A stretch of DNA of 64,000 nucleotides, from positions 1,007,605 to 1,071,604 of the forward strand of contig JNVV01000009.1 in assembly GCA_000733355.1 (NCBI GenBank), in the 5' to 3' direction. The position numbers and the translations under genes are program-made. Origin of the DNA: Falciphora oryzae. Its lineage: Eukaryota; Ascomycota; Sordariomycetes; Magnaporthales; Magnaporthaceae. Under the pieces are notes generated by a model. The model was not told where the DNA came from. It did not search any database and was given only the letters and a program-made list of their open reading frames with translations. This document shows, one piece after another, positions 54,040 to 64,000 of the stretch (position 1 is its first letter; each line of letters opens with the position of its first letter).

Positions 54040-55914
54040 ATGCCGTCGCCGGCTACCCCCCATCACAGCCCTGCCCTCAGGCGGGTGATAGAGTCGAGCC
54101 CGGCTGTATTCCGGACTCCCTACACCTCCTGCAACCCCCCCGGGAGCCCGAAGCGCCCGCATGGAGGCTCCTGCCCAGCCAGCGGCACGCCTCCGGAAGG
54201 ACAAGCGGCTCCATCACTACCCCCTTCTTCTACTCTCGCTGCCGCCGACAATGCGGCAGCTCGCCCCGGCATCAGCGCGTCCCGTCATGCGGGCAGCCAG
54301 GGCCTGAACTCGGCTGGATCGGCCGCAGCCGCGGCCGAACAGCTGATCACTGGATACATGCAGCGACACAGCGATACTGCGACCATCTGTGCCACTATGG
54401 CTCGTTCAGTGGACGCAGCAGTTGCTTCTCTACCCGAGCGCATGCACGCAGAGGCCAAAGGCTGGCGCGACTGCTTTATGGACTATGCTAAGGAGGTCAT
54501 GATGGGCATCCGCGCCCCTCTTTGCAACTCCACCCCAGCCCCAAGCGTGGCTCCGAATACTGGCCCTGGCGGCAACGTCTTGCAGCCATCCTACGCCAAC
54601 GTCGCCGCGGCCGGACCGACGCCTTCTACCGGAACGAAAGCCCAAACAAAAACAAACCGAGCACCACCCCGGACCGGACCCACCGGGCGTTTCCAGAGCA
54701 ACAACCGATAGACGGTTCGGGCACCCCGCGAAGACCTCCGAGTTTTGGTCCGAATTGCCGAAGAGAAAGTGGACTGGGCTCGGCAGCAAACCGGGTACGG
54801 CGTCCGGAAAGCCCTCGCTACAGCCCTTGGTCTGCCTTTGGCCGACCTTCCAGAAGCACACGGGATCCCGACAGGCTTTTCGATCCGTGCAAGATCTGCC
54901 ACGGTGCAAAACCTCCTCCTCGAACGAAAGGAGGAAATAGGCAGGACGCTTAACGCGATTCGAGTAGAAAGGCATGTATCGTGGTACAACTACGCCCTTG
55001 GAGGATGCCCGTCGACAATGCTCGCCATAGGGTCTGGAATGCTGCCTGTCACCAAGGACATGGTTGAGGAAGAGGTTGTTTCCCAGATAGGGATCAAACC
55101 TGTGAACGTCCGCGAATCCCTGGCTGGCCCCGATGCCCAAGGACGCCATACGTGGATTATATCCTTCTTGGAGCAGGTCCCCAAATTTAGGCTATTTGGA
55201 GTTTCTCAATATGCCAGACTGGTGAAGAAAAACCCTCCGGTGACCCGACACGACCCCGGCTGCCAAGGCTACCACGCAGCCCGCACGTGTGCCCGCTTAG
55301 ACCGGTGCGAACGCTGCGGCAAAGCTCTCAACGAACTACATTTAATGCCTTGTGAGCGCCCAGAACAATGCGCCAACTGCTTTGGCCCCTTTCCGGCATC
55401 CCACGAGGGCTGCCCGGCCAAACCGCGCCGTATTAACGGCAAGCTATGCCACCTTTCCAAACGCGAGCTTGCAGCCATTCGCCGGATTGGAGCTGGTAAT
55501 TGGAAGGCGGCACAAAACCAAAACAGGAGCCCCCAAGAAGCTAACCCAGCAAATGGTACCACCACCGCCGCCACGAACAACTCGGCTCCGAAAACCGCAT
55601 CCAATAAGCCAGGAAGGCGGAACAATCGTCGGATACCACAAAGTGATAATGAAAAGGGATCAACCACGCCCGAAAGCCCAGAAAGTATACCGGAGCAAAA
55701 GGACGAAGACATGGGCGACGTCCCGGCAAAGCGCATAGCGGACGAAATTGTGGTTCTCGGTACGCCAATAGAACCCTCAACCCCAAGCCGGCAGGGGAAT
55801 GTGTCCCTTATTACAGCTTCGCGACGAAAACCATACCGCCACACCCCATACGAAAGGCCTAACTATACCGCATTTAAATTCCTAAATGCCATTAATAACG
55901 CGATAAAAACTTAA
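54040..55914 (+). pseudogene. LINE ORF1 (gag-like, zinc knuckles), one in-frame stop
   Basis: A single frame of 625 codons. A TAG at 54709-54711 (SNNR, stop, TVRAPRED) divides it; a CAG-to-TAG change would explain it. The N-terminal third is Ala/Pro/Ser-rich with AAAAEQLITGYMQRHSDT. The middle holds the RNA-binding-like region (LVRIAEEKVDW, KALATALGLPL, WYNYALGGCPSTM). Residues ~400-455 carry three Cys/His knuckles (CQGYHAARTC, CERCG, CANCFGPFPASHEGC). The tail is Asn/Pro-rich. ORF1 proteins bind LINE RNA. The region is GC-rich and almost free of the decay that fills ORF2. Confidence 0.8.
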
Positions 55915-55979
55915 AAGCAACCGTAGCGTAACGAGCATTAGGCCAAACGGGATAACGGCCGCCTAATGCAACGTACACA

Positions 55980-58900
55980 AAAGCTGGCATGCGGCTGCGA
56001 CCTTTTTCCAGTTATGTTAAAAACAGAAGATCGACGTTATTTTTATATAAAAACCCCCATGCGGGATAGGAAGGAAGAAGTTTTTTAGCACGCACCCATC
56101 GTACGAACTTTTCCTTCCGGTAAATAATTGGGATAACAATTTTAAACCCAAAGTTATTACCTACGTACGCCGAATAGGAAATTTTGCCCCAATTGCATCC
56201 AAACCTTTAGGAAATATAAAGGATATACTTTTGGTTAAAGCAGCAGGTATTACCTTCGTTAACTTTTACAGGGAGTTAGGTAACCTATTGGAACCTTTTT
56301 TCGGGCGGCTTTTACGCTAGTTACCCCCGAAGCGCTGCATTGTAGCAGGAAATTTTAATACGGGTTCCCCAATTTGGGACCCAAAGCGTAGCTATCGCAA
56401 TAAAGGAAGAGATTTGGAACGTTGGGCAAAAGCTAATAGGCTTTGCTATATTGGGTAAATCGGCATCCTTATATAAAAAAGAAGCGGTATTCTGAACCTC
56501 GCTTTTAATAACATTCCTTTTGCAACGGCAAAGGTTAACGATTTCCTTTACTTTTTATTAAATTATAAAGCGCTTTAAATCATTTGCTTACGAATTAACC
56601 GAACGATTTCAAACAATAGACGCTTTATAATATCAAATAAAGCTTTTCTTCTTTTCAGCCAGGTGGTAGCCGTTGGAATTGGCAAATTCCCAGCATTTAT
56701 AACAACAGCCACACCTTAAAATTTGGACGGGGCAATTGATGCATTTATAGCCTTGCTTCAAAAGGCCCAGTAGGCCATCGAACGTTACGCTAAAAAAAAC
56801 GCCAAAGGCTAGCCCTGGTAGGATTCGGACTGTAAGCGGGTTTTAGCGCAACTCCGGAAAGTATGTAATAATGGATTCCCAAATACGGATAAAAGGCGCA
56901 GCTTTTAATATATAATTCGGAAAGCTAAACGTTAATATTAAGCTAATATAATTAATAACGTTACAACTTTAGCCGAATTGTACCGGATAGCTGGTTGGTA
57001 CAAATTAGGGCCTGTTATTCGCTTTCCGCCTTTGGGGGTAGGAAATAAAATAGTGGAAAACCCGCTGGAAAAGGCCAAAGCGTTACGGAATGGGATCTTT
57101 AAGCGCTTTACGGCAAAGGACGATTTGCTATAAAACCTTTTAAATAGCCACAACTTTCCTTTCGTACAGTATATCCAAAAGCATTAGCTCCCATAGGACC
57201 TTACAGTTTCGGCAAGCGAATGTAGGGATTGTACTATCGGTACCGCGAATACGGCTCCAGGGATTAACTTACTTTCCGTCCGGCTTTTTAAAGCCGCTTG
57301 GCCGGCAATAGAAAATTACGTTAAACGCTTTTTCCAATGCTGCTTTAATATAAGGTATTATCCTGCAGCCTTTCGAACGGCAGAAGTGGTTATAATTAAA
57401 AAGCCCAATAAAATAAACCTAACAGAAATTAAATCGTTCCGGCCGATTGCCTTCCTCCCCTGTTTAAAAAAAGGCCTTAAACGTATTATAGCTAAAAGGT
57501 TCGCGCGGATTGCTTTAACTTATAAACTGCTTTTTCCAAAGCATATCGGAGCGGCTTTTAAACGGTTAGCTATCGATTTAGCAGCATGCGTCATTTACGA
57601 GATCGAATTAGCGCTAAAACAATAGCAATTTGCAGCATTAATTACCATAGACGTTTAGGAAGCTTTTAATTCGGTTCTCCGCAGGAAACTGTTATAACGC
57701 ATTTTGCAGTAAGGATGGGACATCCGTTTTATTCGCTAAGTGGCATCCTTTATAAATAACCGCCAAATTAAAGTTCGCTTTGAAGACGCCATCACCGAGC
57801 CCTTTTCCCCCGAATGCGGACTGCCTTAAGGATCGCCCGCTTCACCGGTGCTATTTATGTTATATATGGCAGCGGCACTTCTAGCGGACGAAACTATACT
57901 TTACGGCTATACGGACGATATCGGGATTTGCGTTATAGGTAATAGCTTAAATATTTGCGCTTAAAAGGTAACGGAAGCAATCGACCGAATATTGCGTTGG
58001 GGAAAGTCCAATCGAATGGCATTCGATTTAGCCAAAAGTGAGCTAATGCATTTTTCCAAAAGATGGAAGGCAATTATACCAGTTGTACGCTTTTTAGGAG
58101 GTTTTATAATATATTAAATTAAAGAACCGGCACTTCGCTGGTTGGGGATTTGGTTTGACCGTAAGCTAAAATTTGCCCATTACGTCGATAAACGGATAGC
58201 AAAGGCTTAAAAGGTAATTTAATACCTTTGCTGCCTAGCAAATATAATAAAAGGATTTTTAGTACGGTCCTTTCGATAAGTTATTAATACGGTGGTGCTG
58301 CTTACCGCGTTGTACGGCGCCGAAATTTGGTACGTAAAACCTAGCCGTTTAGCACCTAACGGTATAAATAAATAAATTAGCACCCGCTAGGGCTACTTGG
58401 TTAACCGGATTAATAGTTTAATTATAAGGACTATCCGGGCAGCTTTGCCGGTATGGCGAATCATTTCAAATGTGGTGCTGCATAAGGAAGCCGCTATTTT
58501 AATAGCAAAAATACTACTAAACCAAATTCGATAGCGCTTCGCGGCAAAGCTCCGGTTAGTTGATACAAACCATCTATTAGTTTTATACCTAACTAGGAAA
58601 ATAGCACGTACGGGCAAGCGTGTTGGCCAGCCAATCCGGGCGACCTTTAAATTTTAACGGACGGTAAAGCTCCTTCCTAAATGTCCTAAACCTAGGGTTA
58701 CGCTTACGAAGTACCCATTTACAGCCCAACCGGTAGTAACGGTAGGGAAAAGCATTGCAGCAAAGGCGTTCCGGCTATAGGAGCGGAATTTTCCCCTTAC
58801 CCACGTATTCGTTTATAACGACGGATTCAAATTGGCGGACGGGGCAGTCGGTTACGGCTTTATAATATATTAAAACCAACGGGAAAAAGCGTCGGGGTGC

Positions 58901-59730
58901 GGCTGATTAGCCGACCCGAGCGAGGTTTTTAACGGGGAGGCCGAAGGAGCACGATACGGCTTTTGAACCGTTTTTAGGCTATTTTTTAAAGCCCCAATTC
59001 ACATTTATTTGGATAACTTTTTAATTGTTGCAGGCTTTTGGGGAAATGCTTTTGACAGCTTATAGGAGGCATTTTTAAAGGTACATTAGGTTATGGAAAG
59101 CTATTACGTTATAATCCATTGGGTGCTTGGACACAAAGGGATTATAAGCAACGAACGAATAAACGCTAAGGCTAAAAAAGGAGCATTTTTTCCGGTCCTT
59201 ATAGGTGCCGGGCCGTTTATAACCGGAATTAAGGCTTTAATACGTATACGGGGGCGGTAGGTATACCAAAATTGGTGGCGTACGAAAATTATTCCCAAAT
59301 ATGCAGCTTTGGGGCTAATAAAAGCACTGATAAAATGCCCGCCAATATTGCAATTTAAAAGATAGCTCCTATACCGCTTTTTTACAGCCCGAACGGGATA
59401 TGGAAACTTTAAATGGTATTATATCAAATTTAACTATGCAGATTACGATTCCTGCAAATGCGGTTGCAACAAATTTCCTCCGCACCCGATCTTTTGCGCA
59501 AAAATATGGTTAAAGCGAAACCTTTGGCTTGCGGCCGAACCTTCTCCGGAACGGAATCGGCTTGTTTACTGGCATCGTCTTTTGGCGTCCCCGGATCTTT
59601 TTTCACGTTTTGTCGAAGTTATAAGCATATATGCCTAACCCCAACGACTTTCGACGACGCTTACGTACAAAGCCAAAGGCATTCACTTAAGCTTTTTTTT
59701 TTTTTTATCCTGCATTAACTTTCTTTTGTT
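55980..59730 (+). pseudogene. LINE ORF2: endonuclease, RT, RNase H, zinc knuckle
   Basis: Decayed frames in order: endonuclease (about 56000-56600, few motifs readable), reverse transcriptase (57386-58350) with MVIIKKPNK, SFRPIAFLPCLKKGLKRIIAKR and GYTDDIGICVIG, thumb and connection, RNase H near 58800-59190 with VYNDGFKLADGAVGYGF, GEAEGARYG and WVLGHKGI, then a CxCG...H...C knuckle (CKCGCNKFPPHPIFC) near 59455. The domain order with RNase H after RT is that of Tad1-clade fungal LINEs. Stops are dense, nearly all TAA/TAG. Confidence 0.82.
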
Positions 59731-60109
59731 TAATTAGGAGGCGCTTTAGGGGGTGTTTCTTATAATAAATCTGGTTAAACGCACCGGTTTTAGCACAGCC
59801 GCATAAGCGGCTAAATTGCACTTTTCCTATTTGCCATTTTAAGCAATGCCTTAAGGCACCTTGTACCATACTACCGAAAACCGGCCCGCTAGATAGGGGC
59901 TTCGGGATGCGGTTTGTTATGCAAATGCTTAAGGCCGATATTAGTCGGCTGATGGGTTTATTATGTTAGCTACCGTGATAGCATTTGGTGAGTTAAACCC
60001 TGTATTTAGAACATTTGGTAGTCGCTAGTACGTTTTATGCCCTTAGGGAGGCGAGAGTGAGGCAGTATTCGTTATAAACGTTAAATAAACCTAATTTAAC
60101 TTAACCTAT

Positions 60110-62283
60110 TATATATAGTATAAATAGCATTGGTAAAGCGGGCGATCCTTGAGGTAATCCGCATTCGGGGGAAAAGGGTTCGGTAATGGCGTCTTCGAAG
60201 CGAATTTTAATTTGGCGGTTATTTATAAAGGATGCCACTTAGCGGATAAAACGGATGTTTCACCTTTGTTATAAAATGCGTTATAAAAGCCTTTTGCGGA
60301 GGACCAAATCGAAAGCTCCTTAAACGTTTATAGTAGTTAATGCTGCAAATTACTGTTGTTTTAGCGCCAGTTCGATTTCGTAAGTGACGTATGCTGTTAA
60401 ATCGATAGCTGACCGTTTAGGGGCCGCTTTAATATGCTTTAAAAAAAGCAGCCTGTAGGTTAAGGCAATTCGCGCGAGCCTTTTAGCTATAATACGTTTA
60501 AGGCCTTTTTTTAGGCAGGGGAAAAAGGCAATTGGCCGGAACGATTTAATTTTTGTTGGGTTTATTTTATTGGGCTTTTTAATTATAACCACTTTTGCCG
60601 TTCGAAAAGCTGCAGGATAATACCTTATATTAAAGTAGCATTGAAAAAAGCATTTAACGTAATTTCCTATTGCCGGTTAGGCGGTTTTAAAAAGCCGGAC
60701 GGAAAGTAAGTTAATCTTTGGAGCCGTATTCGCGGTACCGATGGTACAATCCCTACATTCGCTTGCCGAAACTGTGGGGTCCCATAGGAGCTAATGCTTT
60801 TGGATATGCTGCGCGAAAGGAAAGTTATAGCTGTTTAAAAGGTTTTATAGCAGATCGTCCTTTGCCGTAAAGCGTTTAAGGATCCCATTCCGTAACGTTT
60901 TGGCCTTTTCTAGCGGGTTTTCCACTGTTTTATTTCCTACCCCCAAAGGCGGAAAGCGAATAGCAGGCCTTAATTTGTGCCAGCCAGTTATCCGGTACAG
61001 TTCGGCTGGGGTTGTAACGTTATTAATTATGTTAGCCCAGTATTGACGTTTGGCTTTCCGAATTATATGTTAAAAGCTGCGCCTTTCATTCGTACTTAGG
61101 AATTTATTATCGTATGCTTTCCGGAGTTGCGCTAAAGCCCGCTTGCAGTTCGAATCCTATTAGGGCTGGCCTTTGGCGTCCTTTTTGGCGTAACGTCCGA
61201 CGGCCTGCTGGGCCTTTTAAAGTAGGGCTATAAATGCATTTGTTGCCCCGTCCAGGTTTTGAGGTGTGATTGTTATTATAAGTGCTAAAAGCTTGCCGAT
61301 TCCAATGGCTACCACCTGGTTAAAAAGAAAGAAAGCTTTGTTTGATATTATAAAGCATTTGTTATCCGGAGTTGTTCGGCTGGTTCGTAGGTAAGTAATT
61401 TAAAGCGCTTTATAATCCGATAAAAAGCAAAGGAGATCGTTAACTTTTGCCGTTGCAAAAGGAATGTTGCTAAAGGTAAGGTTTAGGATACCGCCTTTTT
61501 TTTATATAGGGATGCCAGTTTGCCTAATGTAATAAAGCCCATTAGCTTTTGCCTAACGTTTCAAATTTTTTCTTTTGTTACGATAGCTACGTTTTGGGTC
61601 CCAGATTGGGGAACCCGCATTAAAATCTTCTGCTACGATGCAGCGCTTTGGGGGTAATTAGCGTAAAAGCCGCCCGAAAAAGGGTTCCGATAGGTTGCTT
61701 GGCTTTTTATAAAAGTTAACAAAGGTAATGCTTGCTATTTTGACCAAGAGGATGTCCTTTGTATCTCCCAAAGGTTTGGATGCAATTGGGGCGAAATCCT
61801 TTGTTCGGCGCACGTAGGTAATGATTTTGGGTTTGGTATTGTTATCCTAGTTATTTACCGGGAGGAAAAGCTCGTACGATGGGTACGTGCTAAAAAGCTT
61901 CTTTCTTTTTATCCCGTATAGGGGTTTTTGTATAAGAATAACGTCGATTTCCTGTTTTTAGTATAGCTGGAGAAAGGTTGCAGCCGCATGCTAGCTTTTG
62001 TGTATATTGCATTAGGCGGCCGTTATCCCGTTTGGCCCGGCGCTCGTTACGTTACGGTTGCCTTTAAATTTTTGTCGCGTTATTGATAGCATTTAGGAAT
62101 TTGGACGCGGTGTAATTAGGCCTTTTGTATGGGGTGTGGCGGTATGGTTTTCGTCGCGAGGCTGCAGTAAAGGGCACATTTTCCTGCCGGTTTGGGGTTA
62201 AGGGTTTTATCGGCGTGCCGAGAACCACAATCTCGTCCGCTATGCGCTCTGCCGGGACGTCGCCCATATCTTCGTCCTCTTGT
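60110..62283 (-). pseudogene. LINE copy 2 (minus), ORF1 end to RT
   Basis: Read on the minus strand from 62283 it matches the plus LINE from about 55695 onward: ORF1 C-terminus (MGDVPAERIADEIVVLGTP, 62267-62064), decayed endonuclease and RT (MVIIKKPNKINPTKIKSFRP, from 60592). It stops at the insertion site at 60110 and continues at 53897. The 5' end (upstream of mid-ORF1) is missing, the usual 5' truncation of LINE copies. Confidence 0.85.
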
Positions 62284-62399
62284 TAATTAGGGGAGAGCGG
62301 ACGGGATTCCGTATATTCCAGTGGGTATGGTCGTATGTGCTTGTTTCGCTATCACGCCTTCCGTTATGTACAAGTGTTATAGAAACGCTCACAGTAAGA

Positions 62400-62735
62400 A
62401 GGAGATGGAGTTATAGCAAAAAGAAAAAGCAGAACATATAACACCGAGGATTCCCCAGTGGTCACCCACCTGAGTACTAGTTCGGCCCTTATATGTTTTG
62501 GTTTGTAGAAGTTTTGGGAGAAAATGGGATTACAGGCGTTCAGAAACGGACGCCTTTGATTCCATTTGCTCCCGCCTCGCCGTCCCACGAACGTATCTCT
62601 GCCGCCACCCCTGCACACAATTAAGTGTTAGCCAAAGATGCATAACTAGCCCTCCTTGGCGATTTTATCTTATCCAATAGGATTACCAGAGTGGCTTAGT
62701 TTGTATTTCCACCTAATAAGCGCGCATCCTTTATC
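62400..62735. repeat. Dispersed repeat copy 2 with 5S rRNA-like segment
   Basis: Same orientation and landmarks as 270-640, with more C-to-T changes (for example TTATATG for TCACATG). The 5S-like block is at 62435-62491. Confidence 0.6.
62435..62491 (-). pseudogene. 5S rRNA 3'-half fragment, copy 2
   Basis: Minus-strand CAGGTGGGTGACCACTGGGG and GGTGTTATATG repeat the fragment at 301-357 with one extra transition. The 5' half is absent. Confidence 0.55.
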
Positions 62736-63756
62736 AGACTTAAAATGGCCCTTATCCATCCATTCGCACGATGCTGTTCAACTGAGTGAGCTGAGTTGAC
62801 CCTTTCTGTTACAACCGTGGTGTGCCGGTAAGGCAGAACGGAGAAGAAAATAGGGCAAACGTTGGTAGGCCTCGCTTACGCCGTAGATACTCTGATTTAC
62901 CGCACCTCGTACGTGGTGAACAACGATCGTTCTGATCTGTAGGCTTGTAACCGTNNNNNNNNNNNNNNNNNNNNNNNNNNNNNNNNNNNNNNNNNNNNNN
63001 NNNNNNNNNNNNNNNNNNNNNNNNNNNNNNNNNNNNNNNNNNNNNNNNNNATACAGAGATGCCCCTGATGCACGGGCCAAGTGCCCCGTGACAAAGGCAC
63101 GACCCGATCCAAAGCTCGTCGGCGCTCGGGATCACCGATCCCGTGCTCCGCCTGCGCCCCAGTGCCTCCCGGATACCCGTGCACCGATTTGAACCAACAG
63201 CAAAGGACCCCTATAGTTGGGAATAAGGGTTACTTGAACGCACGGGCTAAGCGGCAAGGGCCGCGAATAAGATAGAGGATTTGATCTCGATGATCTCGAA
63301 GAGATCACCGTAATCATAATCGATTTATGTGATTACGACAAGATCAAGTTGATCACTAAGACTGGGAGGATATCCAACATATCCTTAAGGACTGGGACAC
63401 AAGTATAAGAACGGCAAGGCCCTCCCTGTAATAAATAGCATTTCTCTTGATCATCTTTAGTGATCAATTTAAGTAATCCAAGCACCTTTGGTATTCGCGA
63501 CAGAACGACCACATTCAAGCAATACGTGACGATAGAGCGATAACGAGAGTACTGCCCAAAGATCCCCCTACTTACCTTCTATAACACAAACCCCAGGTTC
63601 TGTACCTATCCCTTTTTGGCGCGGTAGGAAGCGGAATCGTTAAATTGCACCGCTATTGTTACTGCTTCGCCACACCGGGCTACTTCTATTTAGTACAAGA
63701 ATCAAAGGCCAGACTGTCTACCTAGCACAAGAACCAAAAGCCGACTGGCATCCCGT
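62736..63756. other. No recognised gene; includes a 96-N gap
   Basis: The gap spans 62955-63050. From 63270 to 63470 the sequence is rich in GATC and contains facing copies of TTGATCACTAA (63349 and 63457), able to fold. No coding or RNA gene is identified. Confidence 0.35.
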
Positions 63757-64000
63757 GCCGCAGTACGCACTCGTGCTCCCACACCACCCCCACTCGGAAC
63801 AGCAGTCTCCAAATGCAGATCCGGCGCACGTCGCCCTGTCGGCGCTGTTGGAGCTGCACGCCCCGTCAAGGGAGACGCGTGGGCCACAGGACCCGAATCC
63901 GGCCTGGCACCCGGGGGCGCCGCAGTGATCGCCCGTGTTTCCGCACCATCCCCACTCGGAGCAGCAGTCTCCAAACCCAGACCCGGCGCAGGTGCGCCCG
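63757..64000. repeat. 162-bp tandem repeat at window edge
   Basis: GCCGCAGT...CACTCGG(A/G)(A/G)CAGCAGTCTCCAAA recurs with a period of 162 bp (63757 and 63919); the second copy runs off the window. 162 bp is 54 codons, and a plus-strand frame ([19 protein letters not shown] / [19 protein letters not shown]) and a minus-strand frame both stay open, so it may be part of a repetitive protein. Confidence 0.6.

Larger units (their letters stand above)
53898..60109 (+). mobile_element. Tad-like LINE, near full length (copy 1)
   Basis: A 6.2-kb non-LTR retrotransposon with a short 5' leader, ORF1 (54040-55914), decayed ORF2 (about 55980-59730) and a 3' end ...AAATAAACCTAATTTAACTTAACCTAT. The 11-bp target repeat reads CATATATAGCA at 53887-53897 and TATATATAGTA at 60110-60120 (two C-to-T differences). 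It sits inside the RT gene of another copy of the same LINE in opposite orientation. Confidence 0.88.

Overview
This window looks like a transposon-dense block from a filamentous ascomycete (Pezizomycotina-type) genome. Evidence: short introns with GTAAGT-like donors and CTAAC branch points, NB-ARC NLR genes, a DUF3435 tyrosine recombinase, chromodomain Gypsy retrotransposons, a Tad-like LINE with RNase H, and repeated DNA full of C-to-T/G-to-A changes that turn CAA/CAG/TGG codons into stops. That last pattern is what repeat-induced point mutation (RIP) leaves; here it is inferred from reading, not measured. Two assembly gaps (37766-38136, 62955-63050) are present.

Layout. 0.3-0.6 kb: repeat carrying a 5S rRNA 3' half, with a partner at 62.4 kb. 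1.4-1.8 kb: broken MYND-finger gene. 4.3-6.4 kb: broken secreted protein with a Lys/Gly-rich repeat tail. 6.9-8.6 kb: intact two-exon ankyrin gene, with a paralogous exon at 9.1-9.7 kb. 10.0-18.6 kb: a DUF3435 (Starship-captain-type) recombinase gene cut by a complete Gypsy chromovirus (11491-18477, TSD TCTGC) and truncated by a miniature LTR pair. 18.9-20.5 kb: a MITE, a solo LTR and decayed repeats.

21786-33933 is the most unusual object: a 12.1-kb element that is a near-perfect inverted repeat of itself, flanked by a 9-bp direct repeat (AGGTTCAAT). Each ~6-kb arm carries a decayed RecQ-like superfamily 2 helicase gene and, convergent with it, a gene for a DUF6589-type protein. The ends hold paired GGGCCGGCCC palindromes and the centre holds smaller inverted units repeating the terminal motif.

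36.9-48.8 kb: one NLR gene (RelA/SpoT-like domain, NB-ARC, TPR; 1,050 codons plus stop when read across its insertion) split by a second Gypsy chromovirus (37716-46192, TSD CAAAT). That Gypsy element itself holds two tandem copies (A, B) of a 1.2-kb non-autonomous element; a third copy (C) sits 21 bp upstream of the NLR start codon. 50.4-52.1 kb: a CorA-like fragment, a LINE 3' tail and a second NLR fragment with a solo LTR inside. 53.4-62.3 kb: a Tad-like LINE on the minus strand interrupted by a near full-length plus-strand LINE (53898-60109, 11-bp TSD). The window ends in unrecognised sequence with 162-bp tandem repeats.

Only the ankyrin gene appears intact. The rest records layered insertion: NLR, then Gypsy, then elements A/B; DUF3435, then Gypsy; LINE, then LINE. 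RIP-like decay is heaviest where DNA is duplicated.
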